A stretch of DNA of 64,000 nucleotides from Acestrorhynchus altus (GCA_034509495.1 CM067521.1:26154166-26218165), one strand, 5' to 3'. Numbered from the stretch's first letter, positions 34,163 to 47,080 are shown. Notes: generated by a model not told the origin, from the sequence alone. Numbers and translations are program-made.

Positions 34163-37100
34163 GTTGGCAGTCTTTTAATGATTTTGCTTTTCTTAATAGC
34201 ACACACTTACATTAAGATGACAGTCTTTGCCTGTCTTGTTTTTAATTTGACCAAATGATGGAAAACAAAAATTCAAGTGAAATAATGATTATACTATTGG
34301 AATCGTAGGGACCCCTATGAGGATAAGACAATCTAAATATAACATTACACTTCAGATTGTACAGAGATGGAGAACATTCATTTTTTCACCAATCTTATCA
34401 TCCAGGAAAGTCTCAAGGACAGATAATTCATAAACGGAAATGATACACAAGGTTCTCAGGAGTCTGTAAAGGAATTTCCCAGACAGCCTGGGAAATAAAA
34501 TATGCTGCAAAAGAAAAAAGAGCTTCCCAAGACAACATTCTCTTCACAGAATGTCGAACAAAGTCCGGCGCATTCCCTCAGAAACAGTACTCTCCAATCT
34601 GGAATTCACTTGGCAGAGCACCATCCCTAGTCTTTTTCTCCACAGTTTCCAGAGCAGATATCTAACCCAATCTTTTCCATATGTCACAAAAAGAAAGAAA
34701 AATACATTTGAAATGAGCACTGTTAAACAGTCTTTACAACAGTCTCTCAAACCGGAAAGCTATAATGCATCACTCACTATGAGAAAGAGAATAGTGGCAA
34801 TAGTTTATAGACTCTCTACACATCCACATGAACCCCGATAGAGTGACTTTGACCTTTCAAAGGGGAGATGGATGGCAGGGTGTAGGACACACTCCATTCC
34901 TCTCTTCTCAAAACACTACATCATACCCAGCACTTAGAACCCATTACAGCTCTGTGGACTCACTGCAAAGATGACATACAGTCTTGGCCTTCTTAGTGCA
35001 AACACAGTACATGCAGGCAAACTGCAAAACAGATGTACTAGAAATCACCTACCATGTGGTGGTCCTCCTGAGAGAGTTTCTGGCTGAGTATACACATGTT
35101 ATTTCTGTGATGTTTTTTTTTCAGGTTTAAATGCTGACAGATTACAACAGAAATGATCTAATAAGGACCAATGCCATCAGCTTTGCAAACTTTGTGGAGA
35201 AGTAAATTGTATGAGAAATGCATAAAGAAACGAGCCTGGATAAGCAGACTGAAAACAATTCGGTGAGCAAACACCAAAAGATACTAAAAAGGCATTGGCA
35301 TGTGATCATTTAGTCTCATGTATGTTCTTGTGTTTATGTCAGAGAGTAAGCCATTCTACTAGGCATGGATGTCTTTAGACCTGTTCTTCTGCTAGGACTG
35401 ACCACACCTGAAAGGCTGAATGGGGAAGTGAATTGGGCTGGAGTTCAGAGTGGCTTTGTGGTAGTTGTGCAAACCTGAGGCCCTTGTAACTGAGGTGATC
35501 CTTTGAGAAAATGGAGCAGATGGGATGGAAGTGAGTGAGAAGTTGCTTGTCGTGAAGGTGAAGTGAGATGGGGGAAGTGGAGGGTATATTTAGGGCTGAG
35601 GAGGAGAAGTTTGGGGTATGGTCATTCTCCCAAAATTAAGTCATTAATAAAAATCCACTCCCAAATAAACATGCCTGTTTGTTGAAATTGTCAGCTTTCT
35701 ACAAGTGTCTACAGATTGTTGTGGAATGACAAGGATCGAACACACAGTCATCCAAGGATAGGGCCAGTGGAGCTGGTGGGACCAAACCCGAAGACTCTCT
35801 GATGGTGCTCTTAACTTCTTGTTCCTTTGCCCACATTGCTTGTCAAAACCAACATTAATCTAACCCAGTCCACAAAAGTTAAAGTTGTGTCCAGTAGAAG
35901 CATCTTAAGACCCAGACCACATCTGGTTCTTTCCATAATTACCCTATAATTCCAGGGCTTCCTCTTCTGAAGAGAAATCCAAACTCTTCTGTTTTTTTCT
36001 GATTAATAACAGCCCTGTAAATGCTGATGTACACTTTAGTCTTGGAGTAGCCAATTTTCCTGCATTCCAGCACACTTGTTGGCTCCATACTCCCTGGGTT
36101 TATAGCAGAATTTTATAGATCTCTAAATGTTTTGTAGCAACTATGAAGCATTATGTGATTCTTTGTTTGGATTTATCAAGGTTGATGACATTTAATTGAA
36201 GAATAATTAAATATCATGAAAGACAAAAAATGACCAATTTACCAGGTGACTTGGGGAACTTTGTGGAGTTTACTCCAACTCTCAAGTATCCTGTCTGTTT
36301 AAGCTCAGGCCTGAGAGAGCAAATTTGGCCATGATCATTCTGGATGGGTAGATGGTGCTTTCTCCCCACATCATATCTAGTGTGATTCTGGCTGGCACAG
36401 GCATGGAATGTGCTTGTCTTCACACTTGTGGTCTTGGGAATATGTGATGGGGGAGTCCTAATACCAATGGATATTTGGCACATCCAAATTGGGATGGAAA
36501 AATTGAGATAAATAAAAAAAAGCATCAGCATTGTGAGCACATTTTTAGAAGTATGTTACAGTTGTTCCAGAGGTTCCTTGATGACTATTCCATCTTTTGC
36601 TCACATCATGTTTCCAGGAACCCCAGAAAGAGGGGAATAATCTCAGCCTGTTCTTGCCAAAGTAATTTCTAACTCCACAAAGCAACACTCTCCTTGACAA
36701 CTATGGTAAGTAATTAAGAAATATTGTCAGTGCACACTGGTGACGCACATTGGCAGAGGAAACATGTATGTTCAGCTATGGAGTCACTCTGCCCTTTTTG
36801 TAATATCTCCTTCATATCTGTTAGAGTAGTACTGCAGACCATCCCAGAGGATGTAACTTTGACAGATGCCGTTAAAGGTGAACTCTAGCAGCACTGTGGA
36901 ACAAGTGTGAAGAATGGAGCCAGAATGGGCTGCCATTTAGAAAGGAGGACTTTTATTTCCAGAATTCTAAGCATAGAGGTAAATGTAAAGATGCTCATAG
37001 ACCCACTGTGTTGCAGACAGAGGAGTTTTAACTCATCCACACACAGTGAAACATAACAGGGAGCAGAGAGCACACATGCCCAGAGCGGTGGGCAGCCCTA

Positions 37101-37650
37101 TCCATGGCTCCCATGGAGCAGCTGGGGAGTTAAGTGTCTTGATCAAGGGCACTTCAGTCATGGTCTGCCAGTTCAGAGATTTGAACCAGCAAATCCTTCC
37201 AGCTGGTTCGCTAATGACCAAACAGTGGTCACATGTGTATAATAAGGCAATAGGAATTGGTGTAAAAGTAATTCATGGATACTACAATTCTTACTGACTT
37301 ACAGTATCATTCAAACATTATTCAGTAAAATTATTTAAAAATTAATTCTGAGATGCAGGTAATTTATAAAATAATTCTAATGTTAGTTCTGTAAATGTAT
37401 GTACATTTGAATCTGAAACCAAGAACCAATAAATAAACTGTAGATGTTTCTAAAATGACTGAGAAAGTCATGTTTATACAATAGATATTCTGAACCCCAG
37501 TTACATAACTTCAGTATTGAGTTATATGCACTTAAAAATAGACTGAGATCATGTCCTGTTAATTAACAACTTTTTCCACAGAACATTCAAGGTGATTAAA
37601 CATCAAAATGACCAGGACGAATTGTGACAACCCCCCAAAAAACCTAATAA
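34163..37650. other. Intergenic sequence, nothing recognised
   Basis: About 3.5 kb with no reading frame longer than about 110 codons, and none with recognisable similarity. No transposon core was identified. Confidence 0.4.
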
Positions 37651-37654
37651 TAAA

Positions 37655-37860
37655 AACATAATATCTGCTCTGTGGTGGTCCTGTGGGGTCCTGATCATTG
37701 AAGATCAGGGTGAAAGGAGGAGAATAAAGTCTGCAGAGAAACAGATGAACTACAGTCTGGAATTATAGAACCACAAAGAGCTGCTGTATACTCAGAGGAG
37801 TTGACTGAAAGATTGGGAGTGTAGAAACAAGAAGGTGGTCATGATGTTTCTGGATCAGTG
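37655..37860 (+). mobile_element. MITE fragment, 3' half of the GACCACC family
   Basis: ATAATATCTGCTCTGTGGTGG, TCATTGAAGATCAGGGTGAA, GGAGGAGAATAAAGTCTGCAG and AATTATAGAACCACAAAGAG match 7695-7810. It ends GAAGGTGGTCATGATGTTTC, the likely other terminus of the element (compare ATTATGACCACCTC at 29050). Confidence 0.65.
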
Positions 37861-38345
37861 TATGTTAGCAACAGTATCCCAACAAACAAGTCTCGGTTTC
37901 CACTGGCCCTCCCATAGTGATTTCATTTGTTGTGACATGCAGTTCTGAAGTTTTCCCTTGAAAAGGCAGTGTGAAAGGAGGTTATAAAGGCTTTGTGGTG
38001 GTTTGGTCCCTGAACTCCGCTGTTGAGTCCATTTGGCAGTAGTTGAGCAAAGCACCTGAATACATTGCAGGGTAATTACTATTTGGGGGAGGCAGAGTTT
38101 TGAACAAGCAGTCTGGTAACCCCCAGGCCCCTTCTCCTATATCCAGCAGACAATAAACTGACCCAGCTGCCAAGAAAAGCAGTGAAACAAGCAAAGATTT
38201 AAATGCAGAGCTGAGGGGCAAACATAGAGCAACATGGCACAGGACTAATTAAGGATTAAATGACGGGATGGACCAATGCCAGGCTCTGTGTTGCAGCTGC
38301 CTATGTGAGAATTAGAGCAGCTCATTAGGGTTGCACATGTGATCA
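37861..38345. other. Intergenic sequence, nothing recognised
   Basis: Short unassigned stretch between a MITE and microsatellites. Confidence 0.4.
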
Positions 38346-38351
38346 GCATTC

Positions 38352-38426
38352 TATACAATACAATACAATACAATACAATACAATGTGTGTGTGTGTGGGT
38401 GTGTGGGTGTGTGTGTGTGTGTGTGG
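38352..38426. repeat. (ACAAT)n and (GT)n microsatellites
   Basis: Six ACAAT units run directly into GT/GGGT repeats. Confidence 0.9.
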
Positions 38427-38639
38427 ATCCTTACATGTGTGAATGTTTCTTGGTCCAAAACACCTCAGCTATCTCAAGGGCCCCAGTCTCTTTCAGCTGA
38501 TGCAAGTAACAGATTTTTCTTTATTTTGTGATTTAATAAGAAGAGATGTCTGTCTCCTCCAAATTCCACATAGTCATCACTCATGACCAAGAAAGCCAGG
38601 GATGACAGGCTAGGTCTCCAGCTTCTCCAGCAGGTTTAC

Positions 38640-38930
38640 TTAGATAGTGGCAGTCAGAGAGTGTGTCTGAGTCCCGAACAGTAGGAGGAAGGCTATTCCA
38701 GAGCTGGGAAACTTTTTAATCCTAGGGACTGTCAATGCGTCCTGAGAACTCAGTCTACGTGATGGGTTGTAGGGTTTTAAAAGGTCTTTTAGATAATGTC
38801 GGGCTAAACCATTTAGCGACTTAAATGTTAGGTGCAATACTTTATTGTCTATTCGGAATTTAAAGGGGAGCCAATGGAGGGATGAAAGAACAGGACTAAT
38901 GTGATCAAATTTCCGAGTCAGTCACTGTTC
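38640..38930 (-). pseudogene. L2-like LINE, ORF 3' end
   Basis: The minus frame gives MHLTFKSLNGLARHYLKDLL and PYNPSRRLSSQD, matching the post-RT tail of L2/CR1 ORFs (KCINGLAP.YLSDLL...PSR.LRS). It ends in a broken FGTQTHSLTAT segment. Truncated at both ends. Confidence 0.7.
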
Positions 38931-39129
38931 TTAACTGATAAAAAAATAAAAATTTATAATTAACATGAACAGGCCTGATGACAATGATTGGCGTGTTGTT
39001 TCAGCAGAAAGTCATTCTTATTACCTGCTTCTGTCCATCATAGGAAAACTGATTTTAACTATAACATCATTTGCAGTTATTACAGCAATCTGTTAGTATA
39101 ACACATCTCCAAACACAAACCTGCCACTA

Positions 39130-39275
39130 ATGCTAATTATATTATTCGTAATGTATAAACTGCACTGTGTATTCATCTATTATCTATTTTTGTACTAAGT
39201 GCCTTAATATCCCTAATTATTAATGTGAATTTCCCACTGCAGGACTAATAAAATGATTCATGATTCATGATTTAT
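39130..39275 (+). mobile_element. Rex1-like LINE 3' tail
   Basis: AATTTCCCACTGCAGGACTAATAAAATGATTCATGATTCATGAT-type end with a short tandem tail, preceded by the TGCACTGTGTATTCATC-type UTR. Diverged. Confidence 0.4.
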
Positions 39276-39654
39276 TTTAGTTATTTTAAAACATGTAAAT
39301 GAACTGTAATATAAACAGTTTTCTTGTTTCTGACTCAAACAAAATAAAGTGGCAGACATGATGTCAAATCAAACTACTTTGAAACAGCTACAAAATGCAG
39401 AAATGTCCTTTACAAATGCCAAAGACTTTCCAGTATACTTTCCAGTGAATGCTTTAAATTAGCTCCCCATGGCCTCAAATGTTAACAGCTTAACCACAGT
39501 GGCATTAAGTAAATTATGACTAAACTCTTTTGTGAACTTTCTAAAATAACACTCTCTGCACACTTACACATAAAGAATTGTCTGATGGACTACTGATTGT
39601 GCTACAGTAGAGATAAAAAAAAAAGTTAATATACTATCAATTATATATACATAC

Positions 39655-39955
39655 ACACACAAAAAGTTAGGGATATTTGGCTTTCGGGTGAAATGTATGA
39701 TTTGACAATATTATCTCATGCTCTTTGATCTCTCTATCATTATTTTTGGTCATCATTCTGTTCAGCATAAATCAACTTTCATCAGTGAAAAGCACTGATG
39801 TGAGGCCCAGTGAGGCCCAATGGTCCCTCATCCAATATTAATGCTTCCTGGCCCATGAAAGACGATTGTCAGATACCCTTACAGGTCATCTTGCATGATG
39901 GAACAATTTCGAATGGTCTGATGTTGGACTTTGGTGTCTCTCACCTCCCTTAAAT
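39655..39955. mobile_element. Possible Tc1-like MITE
   Basis: ACACAAAAAGTTAGGGATATTTGG then CTTTCGGGTGAAATGTATG resembles the terminus of a known fish Tc1-type non-autonomous element. The opposite end was not located with confidence. Confidence 0.3.
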
Positions 39956-40089
39956 GGAGTTACGTGGCATTAATCATCCAGTTCCACAGGGCACTGTTCA
40001 CAATAAAGTAAAATATCTAACTTATGTGTGTGTGTGTGTTATATATTACACACTATGCATGTATGTGTCTGTGCAGAGAGGTATGAATA

Positions 40090-40290
40090 GAAGAGTAATA
40101 ATGTCCAGTCATTCAGTGAGTCGGTCAGTTCTGTACATGTGCAGGGAAAGGGTCAGTACAATGATTGGATAGAAGAGTAATAATGTTCAATCATTCAGTG
40201 TGTTGGTCAGTTCTGTACATGTGCAGGTAAAGGGTCAGTACAATGATTGGATAGAAGAGTAATAATGTCCAGTCATTCAGTGAGTCTGTA
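40090..40290. repeat. 82-bp tandem repeat, 2.4 copies
   Basis: The unit GAAGAGTAATAATGTCCAG...GTACAATGATTGGATA repeats with an 82-bp period. Repeats of this kind sit in the 3' UTR of the adjacent minus-strand LINE. Confidence 0.85.
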
Positions 40291-40294
40291 CAGT

Positions 40295-40930
40295 CTGATC
40301 TCTGTTGGTAAAAAATTGACCTCCTTTATGGCTCCTTGCTACAGTGGACCTGAATAAGTCTGCTGTTGAAAGTGGTTCTCTGTCTGTCCAGGAAAAGCAG
40401 ATCCAGCCTTCCTGATCAGTCCACTGATGATCTTGTCATCTCCCACTTGCAGCTCTTCAGCAGACTGCTGTGAAGAAAATGGCACCTGCAACAAGACTGA
40501 GCTGAACTACAGATTGGTAGAAGATGGCCAGAATCTGAGTTTCCTCAGAAAGTAGAGTCTGCCCATGCCCTTCCTGTACACAGTGTTGCATCAGTGTTGG
40601 CTCTCCAGTCCAATATGTTGTCCAGCTGGATACCCAGATACCTGTCAACCTGCTCAACATTCTGACCCATGATGGTAACCCTGATTGTGGTCTTCTTACT
40701 TCTGAAGTCCACCACCATCTCCTTGGTCTTGATCACACTGAGGAGCAGATGGTTCTTCACACACCACTCCATAAAGCTGCCCAGTAGGTCTCTCTTCACC
40801 TTCCTATCCATCCCTGATGCACCCCAAGTGATCAGAAAATTTCTGAAGGTGGCATGGATCTGACCTGTACTTGAGGTCTCTGGTGAAGGAGAGTACATTT
40901 CCCTGAGGTGCTCTAGTGTTGCAGACTAGA
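40295..40930 (-). pseudogene. Rex1-like LINE RT C-terminal half
   Basis: The minus frame gives RDLLGSFMEWCVKNHLLLSV, then KTKEMVVDFRSKK and VDRYLGIQLDNILDWRANTD (40898-40545), then ILAIFYQSVVQL. These are the thumb and connection parts of the RT (KTKE.V.DF, YLG..LD..LDW). The region upstream is cut off by the plus-strand element beginning at 40937. A frameshift lies near 40550-40660. Confidence 0.85.
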
Positions 40931-43900
40931 TCATACTGACTGGTTCCCAAATGCGTATTCGAGAGAGGAGCTGCTGGCCCTGAGAACAACCGGGACAAGC
41001 CGGCATACAACACTGCAGAGGAGCTGCAGAGGAGAGCCCGGGGCTGCAAGGCCGGAGCTAAGCTAAAGGCTAAGCTAACAGACAACCGGCTGCGCTGCAA
41101 ATCGTCCATTCCCTCTGTCATCATGGTTAATGTGAACTCACTGCCGAACAAGATCGACGAGCTGTCTGCCCTCAACAACCAGTGGATTTATAGAGAGAGC
41201 AGCTTGTTAATCTTTACAGAGACATGGCTAACCCAGCTCGTACTGGATGCTAACGTGGATCTGCGGGGCTTCACTACCGTGAGAGCCGACAGAGATACTA
41301 AAGCCTGCGGGAAAAGCAAAGGTGGGGGACTGATCATCTATGTGAACAGTTGCTGGTGTCATCCAGCTCATATTACTGTAAAGACGGTCTTATGTTGTCC
41401 GGATCTGGAGCTCTTAGCAGTCAGCCTCCGGCCCTACTACGTCCCACGCGAGTTTAGTCATGTGATCGACGTCTGTGTTTACATCGCTCCGAGCGCGGAT
41501 GCAGCAGCTGCATGTGAGCACATACATGCTCATGTTGCACAACTACAGACACAACATCCTGAATTGTTTACGATAATTTCTGGAGACTTTAATCATGCTA
41601 CCTTGGATTCTAATTTGGCTGCTTTTCACCAGTGTGTGGACTGTCCTACGAGAAACAACAGGACAATTGATTTGCTGTATGCTAATTTTAAAGAGGCATA
41701 CAGCGCCACACCCCTACCCCACTGGGGAAGTCAGACCACAACCTGGTCCACCTTCAGCCAAAGTACACCCCCATGGTCCAAAGACAGCCTGCAACCACCA
41801 GAACCATCAGGAGGTGGTCTCCAGAAGTAGAAGAAATGCTCAGGGACTGTTACGACACCACTGACTGGGATGCTCTGCTTCGTCCACAAGGTGAGGACAT
41901 TGAGGGGATGACACACTGTCTGACAGACTATCTCAACTTCTGTGCAGACGTGGTCTTCCCCCACAAAGACTGTATGGTGTTACCCCAACAACACAGAAAG
42001 TCAAAGCTGTCCTCAACAAGATAAAGGCTGCATTTAGGAGCGGGGACAGGGAGGCGATGAGAGCAGCACAGAAGGAGGTAAAGCGCTGTCTGAGGGATGC
42101 TAAAGACAGCTACAAGAGGAAGGCGGAACGGAAGCTGGAGGAGAACAACATGAGGAATGTCTAGGAAGGTGTGAAAACCATCACAGGCCACAATACCAAG
42201 ACCAGAGTTGTGGGGGGAACAGTGGAGAAGGCAAACAAAATGAACGACTTCTTCAACCGGTTCAACCAGCCCATGTACCCCACACCCTCTCCCTTGCTGC
42301 ATACATCTCTCCTTTCCTCTACGCATCACCACCCACTCACCACAGCAACTACCTCCTTCTACTCCTCCTCCCCCCCATCCACCACCACAACACAGACCTC
42401 TTTCTTCACTGCAGACCAGGTCAGCGGTCAACTGAAGAGGTTTCATCCCAGGAAAGCAGCAGGCCCTCACAAAGTATGTGCCCGACTGCTGAAGACCTGC
42501 GCTGCAGAACTGGGTGAGCCACTCCAATGTCTCTTCAACCTCAGCTTGCAGGTGGGGAGAGTTCCTACCCTCTGGAAGACATCGTGCATTGTTCCAGTTC
42601 CAAAAAAGAACCGACCAAGTGACCTGAATGACTTCTGACCGGTGGCATTCACTTCCCACCTGATGAAGACACTGGAGCGGCTCTTCCTCTGTCTCCTCAG
42701 ACCCCAGGTGCAACATGCCCAGGATGGTCTGCAGTTTGCATACTGGGCAGGTGTTGGTGTGGAAGACCCAATCATCTACCTGCTACACCGAGCCCACTCG
42801 CACCTAGATAAGAAACGCACAGTGGCACAGTGAGGATCCTGTTTCTTGACTTCTCAAGTGCTTTCAACACCATCCAGCCCCTTATGCTTCAGGACAAACT
42901 GAATGGGATGCGAGTGGACCCCTGCCTGGTCATCTGGACCTCGAGCTACCTCACCGACAAGCCGCAGTATGTCAGGCTGAAGGACACCACGTCTGACACT
43001 GTGATCAGCAGCACTGGAGCACCCCAGGGCACAGTGCTGGCCCCTCTTCTCTTCACCCTGTACACTGCAGACTTCTGTTACAACTCAGAACTGTGTCACA
43101 TCCAGAAGTTTTCTGATGATACAGCCATAGTTGGGTGTATCAGGGATGATAGTAAGGAAGAGCCTGGTGAGAGACTTTGCAGCCTGGTGCCACAGGAATC
43201 AGCTGCAGCTCAACATCTCAAAGACCAAGGAGCTGGTCATTGACTTTGGGAGGTCCAGACCAAAGTCACAACCAGTTCTGATCAAGGGAGGTGAGGTGGA
43301 GGCTGTGGACTCCTACAAGTACCTCGGGCTGTGGCTGGACAACAAGCTGGACTGGTCATGCAACATCGACGACCTGTACAGAAAGGGACAGCCCAGGCTA
43401 TACTTTCTGAGGAGGCTACGGTCCTTCAACATCTGCAGGAAATTCCTGGGGATGTTTTATCAGTCAGTGGTTGCCAGTGTCCTGTTCTACACTGTGGTAT
43501 GCTGGGGGCAGCATATCCAAGAAGGACACACACAGGCTGGACAAACTTATCAGGCGGGCTGGCTCTGTGGTTGGCACAAAGCTGGACTCTATGGTGTCGG
43601 TGGCAGAGAAGAGGACTCTGAAAAAACTGCTGGACATTATGGACAATGCCAGTCATCATCTACACACTGTCATCAGCCACCAGAGGAGCCTGTTCAGTGA
43701 GAGACTGCTCCTTCCCAATTGCAGGACCAACAGACTTAAAAACTTTTGTTTGTCCTGCACGCCATCAGACTGTACAACTCCTCTCTGGGGGGAGGAGTGG
43801 TAACAGGAGGATGGAGGATGGGAACGAGTAGGAACCAACCAGTAACTCACAACCCACAACCACAACACATCTGGACTTGGTGCAATATATGGTTCAAGTG

Positions 43901-43927
43901 CAATAATAATAATAATAATAATAACAA
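43901..43927. repeat. (AAT)n microsatellite
   Basis: About nine AAT units in the LINE 3' UTR. Confidence 0.85.
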
Positions 43928-43972
43928 TGTGCAACACCGCCTCATACTGGAGTCTTTTCTCTTCTTCTCAGG

Positions 43973-43975
<3 letters not shown>

Positions 43976-44044
<69 letters not shown>
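43976..44044. repeat. (AT)n microsatellite
   Basis: About 34 uninterrupted AT units within the LINE 3' UTR, at the place where related tails have a short ATTTATATATA. Confidence 0.95.
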
Positions 44045-44047
<3 letters not shown>

Positions 44048-44114
44048 AATTTAGTCTGTATATTATATATTCTTTATATTTATATAGTGTTTCTTACTAA
44101 ATTATGTCATTTTC

Positions 44115-44228
44115 TACTTATGCTGTGCCACTGTTCGGGACTCAGACACACTCTCTGTCTTTAAATCTGGACTGAAAACTTTTCTCTTTACACAGATTTT
44201 GGTTAAAACCTTTATAGACAGTCTTTCT

Positions 44229-44271
<43 letters not shown>

Positions 44272-44800
44272 TTCCTTTGTACTGAAATGCCCTATCCTGA
44301 CTGATCTACCCTGATATCACACCACCCTGCTGCCCTCTGATGTTGTCCTCATTGGGATCATTGCATTGGCTCACTCATCTCCCATGGTACAACCAGCATG
44401 TACCTCCATATGAACATCTTCACTCTCTTACATTCTCTCAAACCTCACTCTCACACAATCACAGTCTGCTCTCACTCACACCCAATCACAGCCTGCTCTC
44501 ACTCTCACCCAATCACAGCCTGCTCTCACTCTCACCCAATCACAGGCTGCTCTCACTCTCACCCAATCACGGCCTGCTCTCACTATCAGCTTTTCTTATT
44601 TATTATATTACTCCTCTTTGAGCTGTATGTCTGTGATCTCTGCAGCCTTGGTTCCTCTCAAGGTTTCTCCTCCCAGTCTGAGGGAGTTTATCCTGCCAGT
44701 TTTGCTGCTGACTGCACAGCAGAGGCTCGGACTTGGATTTCTTTAAAGCTGCTTTGTGACACCACTGTGAAAAGCAGTTTATGAATAAACTTTGATTGAG
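44115..44800 (+). mobile_element. L2-like LINE 3' end with CCAAT-containing repeats
   Basis: The start encodes ATVRDSDTLSVFKSGLKTFLF, the C-terminus of an L2-like ORF. A (CT)n tract follows at 44230-44266. Then come five ~27-bp repeats (CACCCAATCACAGCCTGCTC, 44440-44590), the UTR block CTCAAGGTTTCTCCTCCCAG, and the tail AATAAACTTTGATTGAGAG. A related 3' end lies at 48610-48910. Confidence 0.8.
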
Positions 44801-44879
44801 AGAGGGCACCCAAAAAAACTGAAAACACGTTGAACCAACCATGTTTTAAAGTCTCTCTTTGGATTCTGGAATCTCTGGG

Positions 44880-44985
44880 TTCTATCCTCATCTTCTAGTT
44901 AAGGATATCTGAGTGAACCGCAAAACACTTTCCACGTTGCTCTGGATAAGGGCATCTGCTATGTGCCGTAAATGTAACTGGTCTG
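44880..44985 (+). mobile_element. L2-like LINE/SINE terminus with GCTCTGGATAAGGGC
   Basis: TCTTCTAGTTAAGGATATC, CACTTTCCACGTTGCTCTGG and GATAAGGGCATCTGC...CCGTAAATGTAA form the conserved terminus of a common fish L2/SINE family. A second copy is at 53985-54070. Confidence 0.65.
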
Positions 44986-45560
44986 GTAGGGAGACATGCA
45001 TAGGAAAGGATTGATTCAATGGTCTTGAACAAGCTGGGTGGTCTCCACTCAGACAACTAGAGTCTGTCTCCAGTTTCATGTAAGAAATAGAGAGTAACAC
45101 TGTACAGTAAAAAATATCCCTGTTAGAGAGCAGAGACTGAGGCTGGGGAGCAAGCAGCAAATGAAGCAGAGAGAAATTCATCAGCCTCCAGTGTCAGGTA
45201 CTGACAGACCCAGTGAGACTGAGGTAACAGCCAGACTGGGAAAAAGCTACAAGTTGGTGAACAGTGTGTTTTGCATGCACATTGGACTCGCTCACCACAG
45301 GGAATAAGGAAGTTGCCATGGTGTTCCCCATTATCATGACTCAGGTTTTGGCTCCAGAGGGTTTAAGTTCCACAGGGATATGCTAGAGTCAGATACAGGG
45401 TTCTTTGGAGTGATGTAATTGAAGAACAAATTTTGGTTTCCCTTTTTAGATCTACACTGTGGACAAAATGATTTACTTGGCTTTTGTTGAAGAAACTACT
45501 ATCCAGTGATGTTTTGTTTTGTAACTGGATTCAAGGGCATTGCTGTGAGAATTTGATTGT
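44986..45560. other. Intergenic sequence, nothing recognised
   Basis: Unassigned sequence between transposon fragments. Confidence 0.35.
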
Positions 45561-45562
45561 AT

Positions 45563-45840
45563 CCAGGCACTGCAGTGACACTGACATGGTGGTGGTGTGT
45601 TAGTGTGTGTTGTGCTGGTACAAGTGGATCAGACACGGCAGAGCTGCTGGAGTGTTTAAACACTGTGTCCACTCACTGTCCACTCTATTAGACACTCATA
45701 CCGAGTGTCTCCAGCTTGTAGATGTAAAGTCAGAGACAGAAGCTCATCTGTTTCTGCACAGTTTGTGTTGGTCATCCTCTAGTCCTTCATCAGTGCTCAC
45801 AGGACGTTGCCCACAGGACACTGTCGACTAGAATCTACAA
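45563..45840 (-). mobile_element. MITE fragment (ACTCCAGCAGC family), reverse
   Basis: GGCACTGCAGTGACACTGAC, ATGGTGGTGGTGTGTTAGTG, CAGAGCTGCTGGAGTGTTTA match 9985-10090 in reverse. The following CGAGTGTCTCCAGCTTGTAG and TGGTCATCCTCTAGTCC match 9895-9970 in reverse. Both parts are shared, so this is a longer copy of one element. Confidence 0.65.
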
Positions 45841-45984
45841 TCTGCCTTAGAACATCCCAATTCCCCAAGAAATTTATTTTGAATTAAAACAAATTTAGAA
45901 TATTTCATTTTACTATTTAAGTTTGGGTGGCAAGTAGTGCATGGGTCACACAGTTCCAGGGGCTGAGTTCATTCCTCATTTGCT

Positions 45985-46185
45985 TGCTGTGAGAATTTGG
46001 TTGTATTCTCCTCATTTCTGCGCAGGCTTCCTCCCAAAAATGCACGTTAGGTGAATTGGCCCTGCTAAATTGCCCCCTGTGTGTGTGGTACTCTGGTTCC
46101 CTCAGGGCATGTTCCTGCCTTGCCCTGGGTGATTCAAGGTGGATCCACCATGACCCTATTCAGGAAAAAGCAGATAAGATAATGG
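45985..46185 (+). mobile_element. Degenerate teleost SINE-like repeat
   Basis: CAGGCTTCCTCCCAAAAATGC, ACGTTAGGTGAATTGG, TAAATTGCCCCCTGTGTGTG, CCTGCCTTGCCCTGGGTGATT and CCACCATGACCCT follow the order of a ubiquitous fish retroposon (GTTAGGTGAATTGG...AAATTG...GATTC...CGACCCTG). Its exact family name is not certain. Confidence 0.6.
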
Positions 46186-46839
46186 CTATTTCAGTTTTGT
46201 ACCTCTGCTGATCCTTAGCCTACAAAAACCTTTTAAAGAAATATCTGTAACACCTTTATATGCAGTACAACTTTCAGATAGTGTACAGCTCACCACAACA
46301 TAGTTGACCATCATCTTTTGGGAAACACCAGTGTACAGCACAGTCACCACACAAGCGGTTAGTGAATTAATACATTATTTATAAAGACTTGACAACAGAG
46401 AATGAATGTGTGAAACTATTCCAGTGAGACGAATGACGTTCATGTCAGTTTTGTACACGTTCATAGGTGCAAAGCAAAATTAATGTTACAGCAGAACCTA
46501 TTGACAGGGAAAACATGCCTCTGGTATTAGAACTCCAAATATACAGTACTGTGCAAAGGTTTTAGTCCTCTAATGCCATTATTTCTCCTCCTGTCTCTGC
46601 TCAGTAAGAGTGATTAGTTTAAATACTCCAGAGCCCATTAGAACAGATACAGGTAATGCACTAAAATACAGGAAGAAGTTTAGTAGGTTTGAAGAACAAA
46701 GCATGCTCTCAGATTTCTCCTGGATGCCCTCACCCAGTGCCTGGTTGTGTTTGATTCCTTCAGCAGCACACCTGATTTAATATCACTAAGTACTGATTTA
46801 CCAAAGCAGGTGTTGATGAGAACTTTATATAATAGATTA

Positions 46840-47080
46840 GATTAGATAGAACTTTATTGATCCCTTGGGAGGCTTCCCTCAGGGAAATTAAGGTTCCAGC
46901 AGCATCAATACAGTACAGCAAAGAGTAGAAAGATAATAATTTAGTAAACACTATAGAAATATAAAGAACATATGATATAGAGACAATATTATATAGATAG
47001 TGCATGAAAAAAAGAGTCGTGTAGGAGCGAGTATTGCACATTATTATTACACTTGCTAATAGACTCACATGAAGAGAAAT
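46840..47080 (-). mobile_element. Rex1-like LINE 3' tail
   Basis: AGATTAGATTAGATAGAAC, TTTATTGATCCCTTGGGAGG, ATAGAGACAATATTATATAG and GCACATTATTATTACACTTG are the reverse of the tail at 25000-25257. It is a minus-oriented 5'-truncated insertion. Confidence 0.8.

Larger units (their letters stand above)
40937..44110 (+). mobile_element. Rex1-like LINE, nearly full length but broken
   Basis: Endonuclease: 41105-41830, with VNSLPNKIDEL, FTETWL, GGGLIIYVN and ISGDFNH. The next segment, GKSDHNLVHLQPKY, is in another frame after a shift near 41720. Linker: 42030-42300, with a stop after NNMRNV. RT: 42420-43240, with VCARLLKTCAAELGEPLQC, SSAFNTIQPLMLQDKL, STGAPQGTVLAPLLFTLYTA and the catalytic FSDDTAIVG (FSDD is normal for this family). 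The C-terminal part reaches 43800. At least two stops and three frameshifts exclude activity. The 3' UTR holds (AAT)n and (AT)n. It truncates into the next LINE at about 44110. Confidence 0.9.

Noticed and set aside
34551..34841. 96-codon plus-strand frame downstream of the LINE hairpin
   Set aside because: No recognisable domain, and overlapping open frames on both strands suggest chance.
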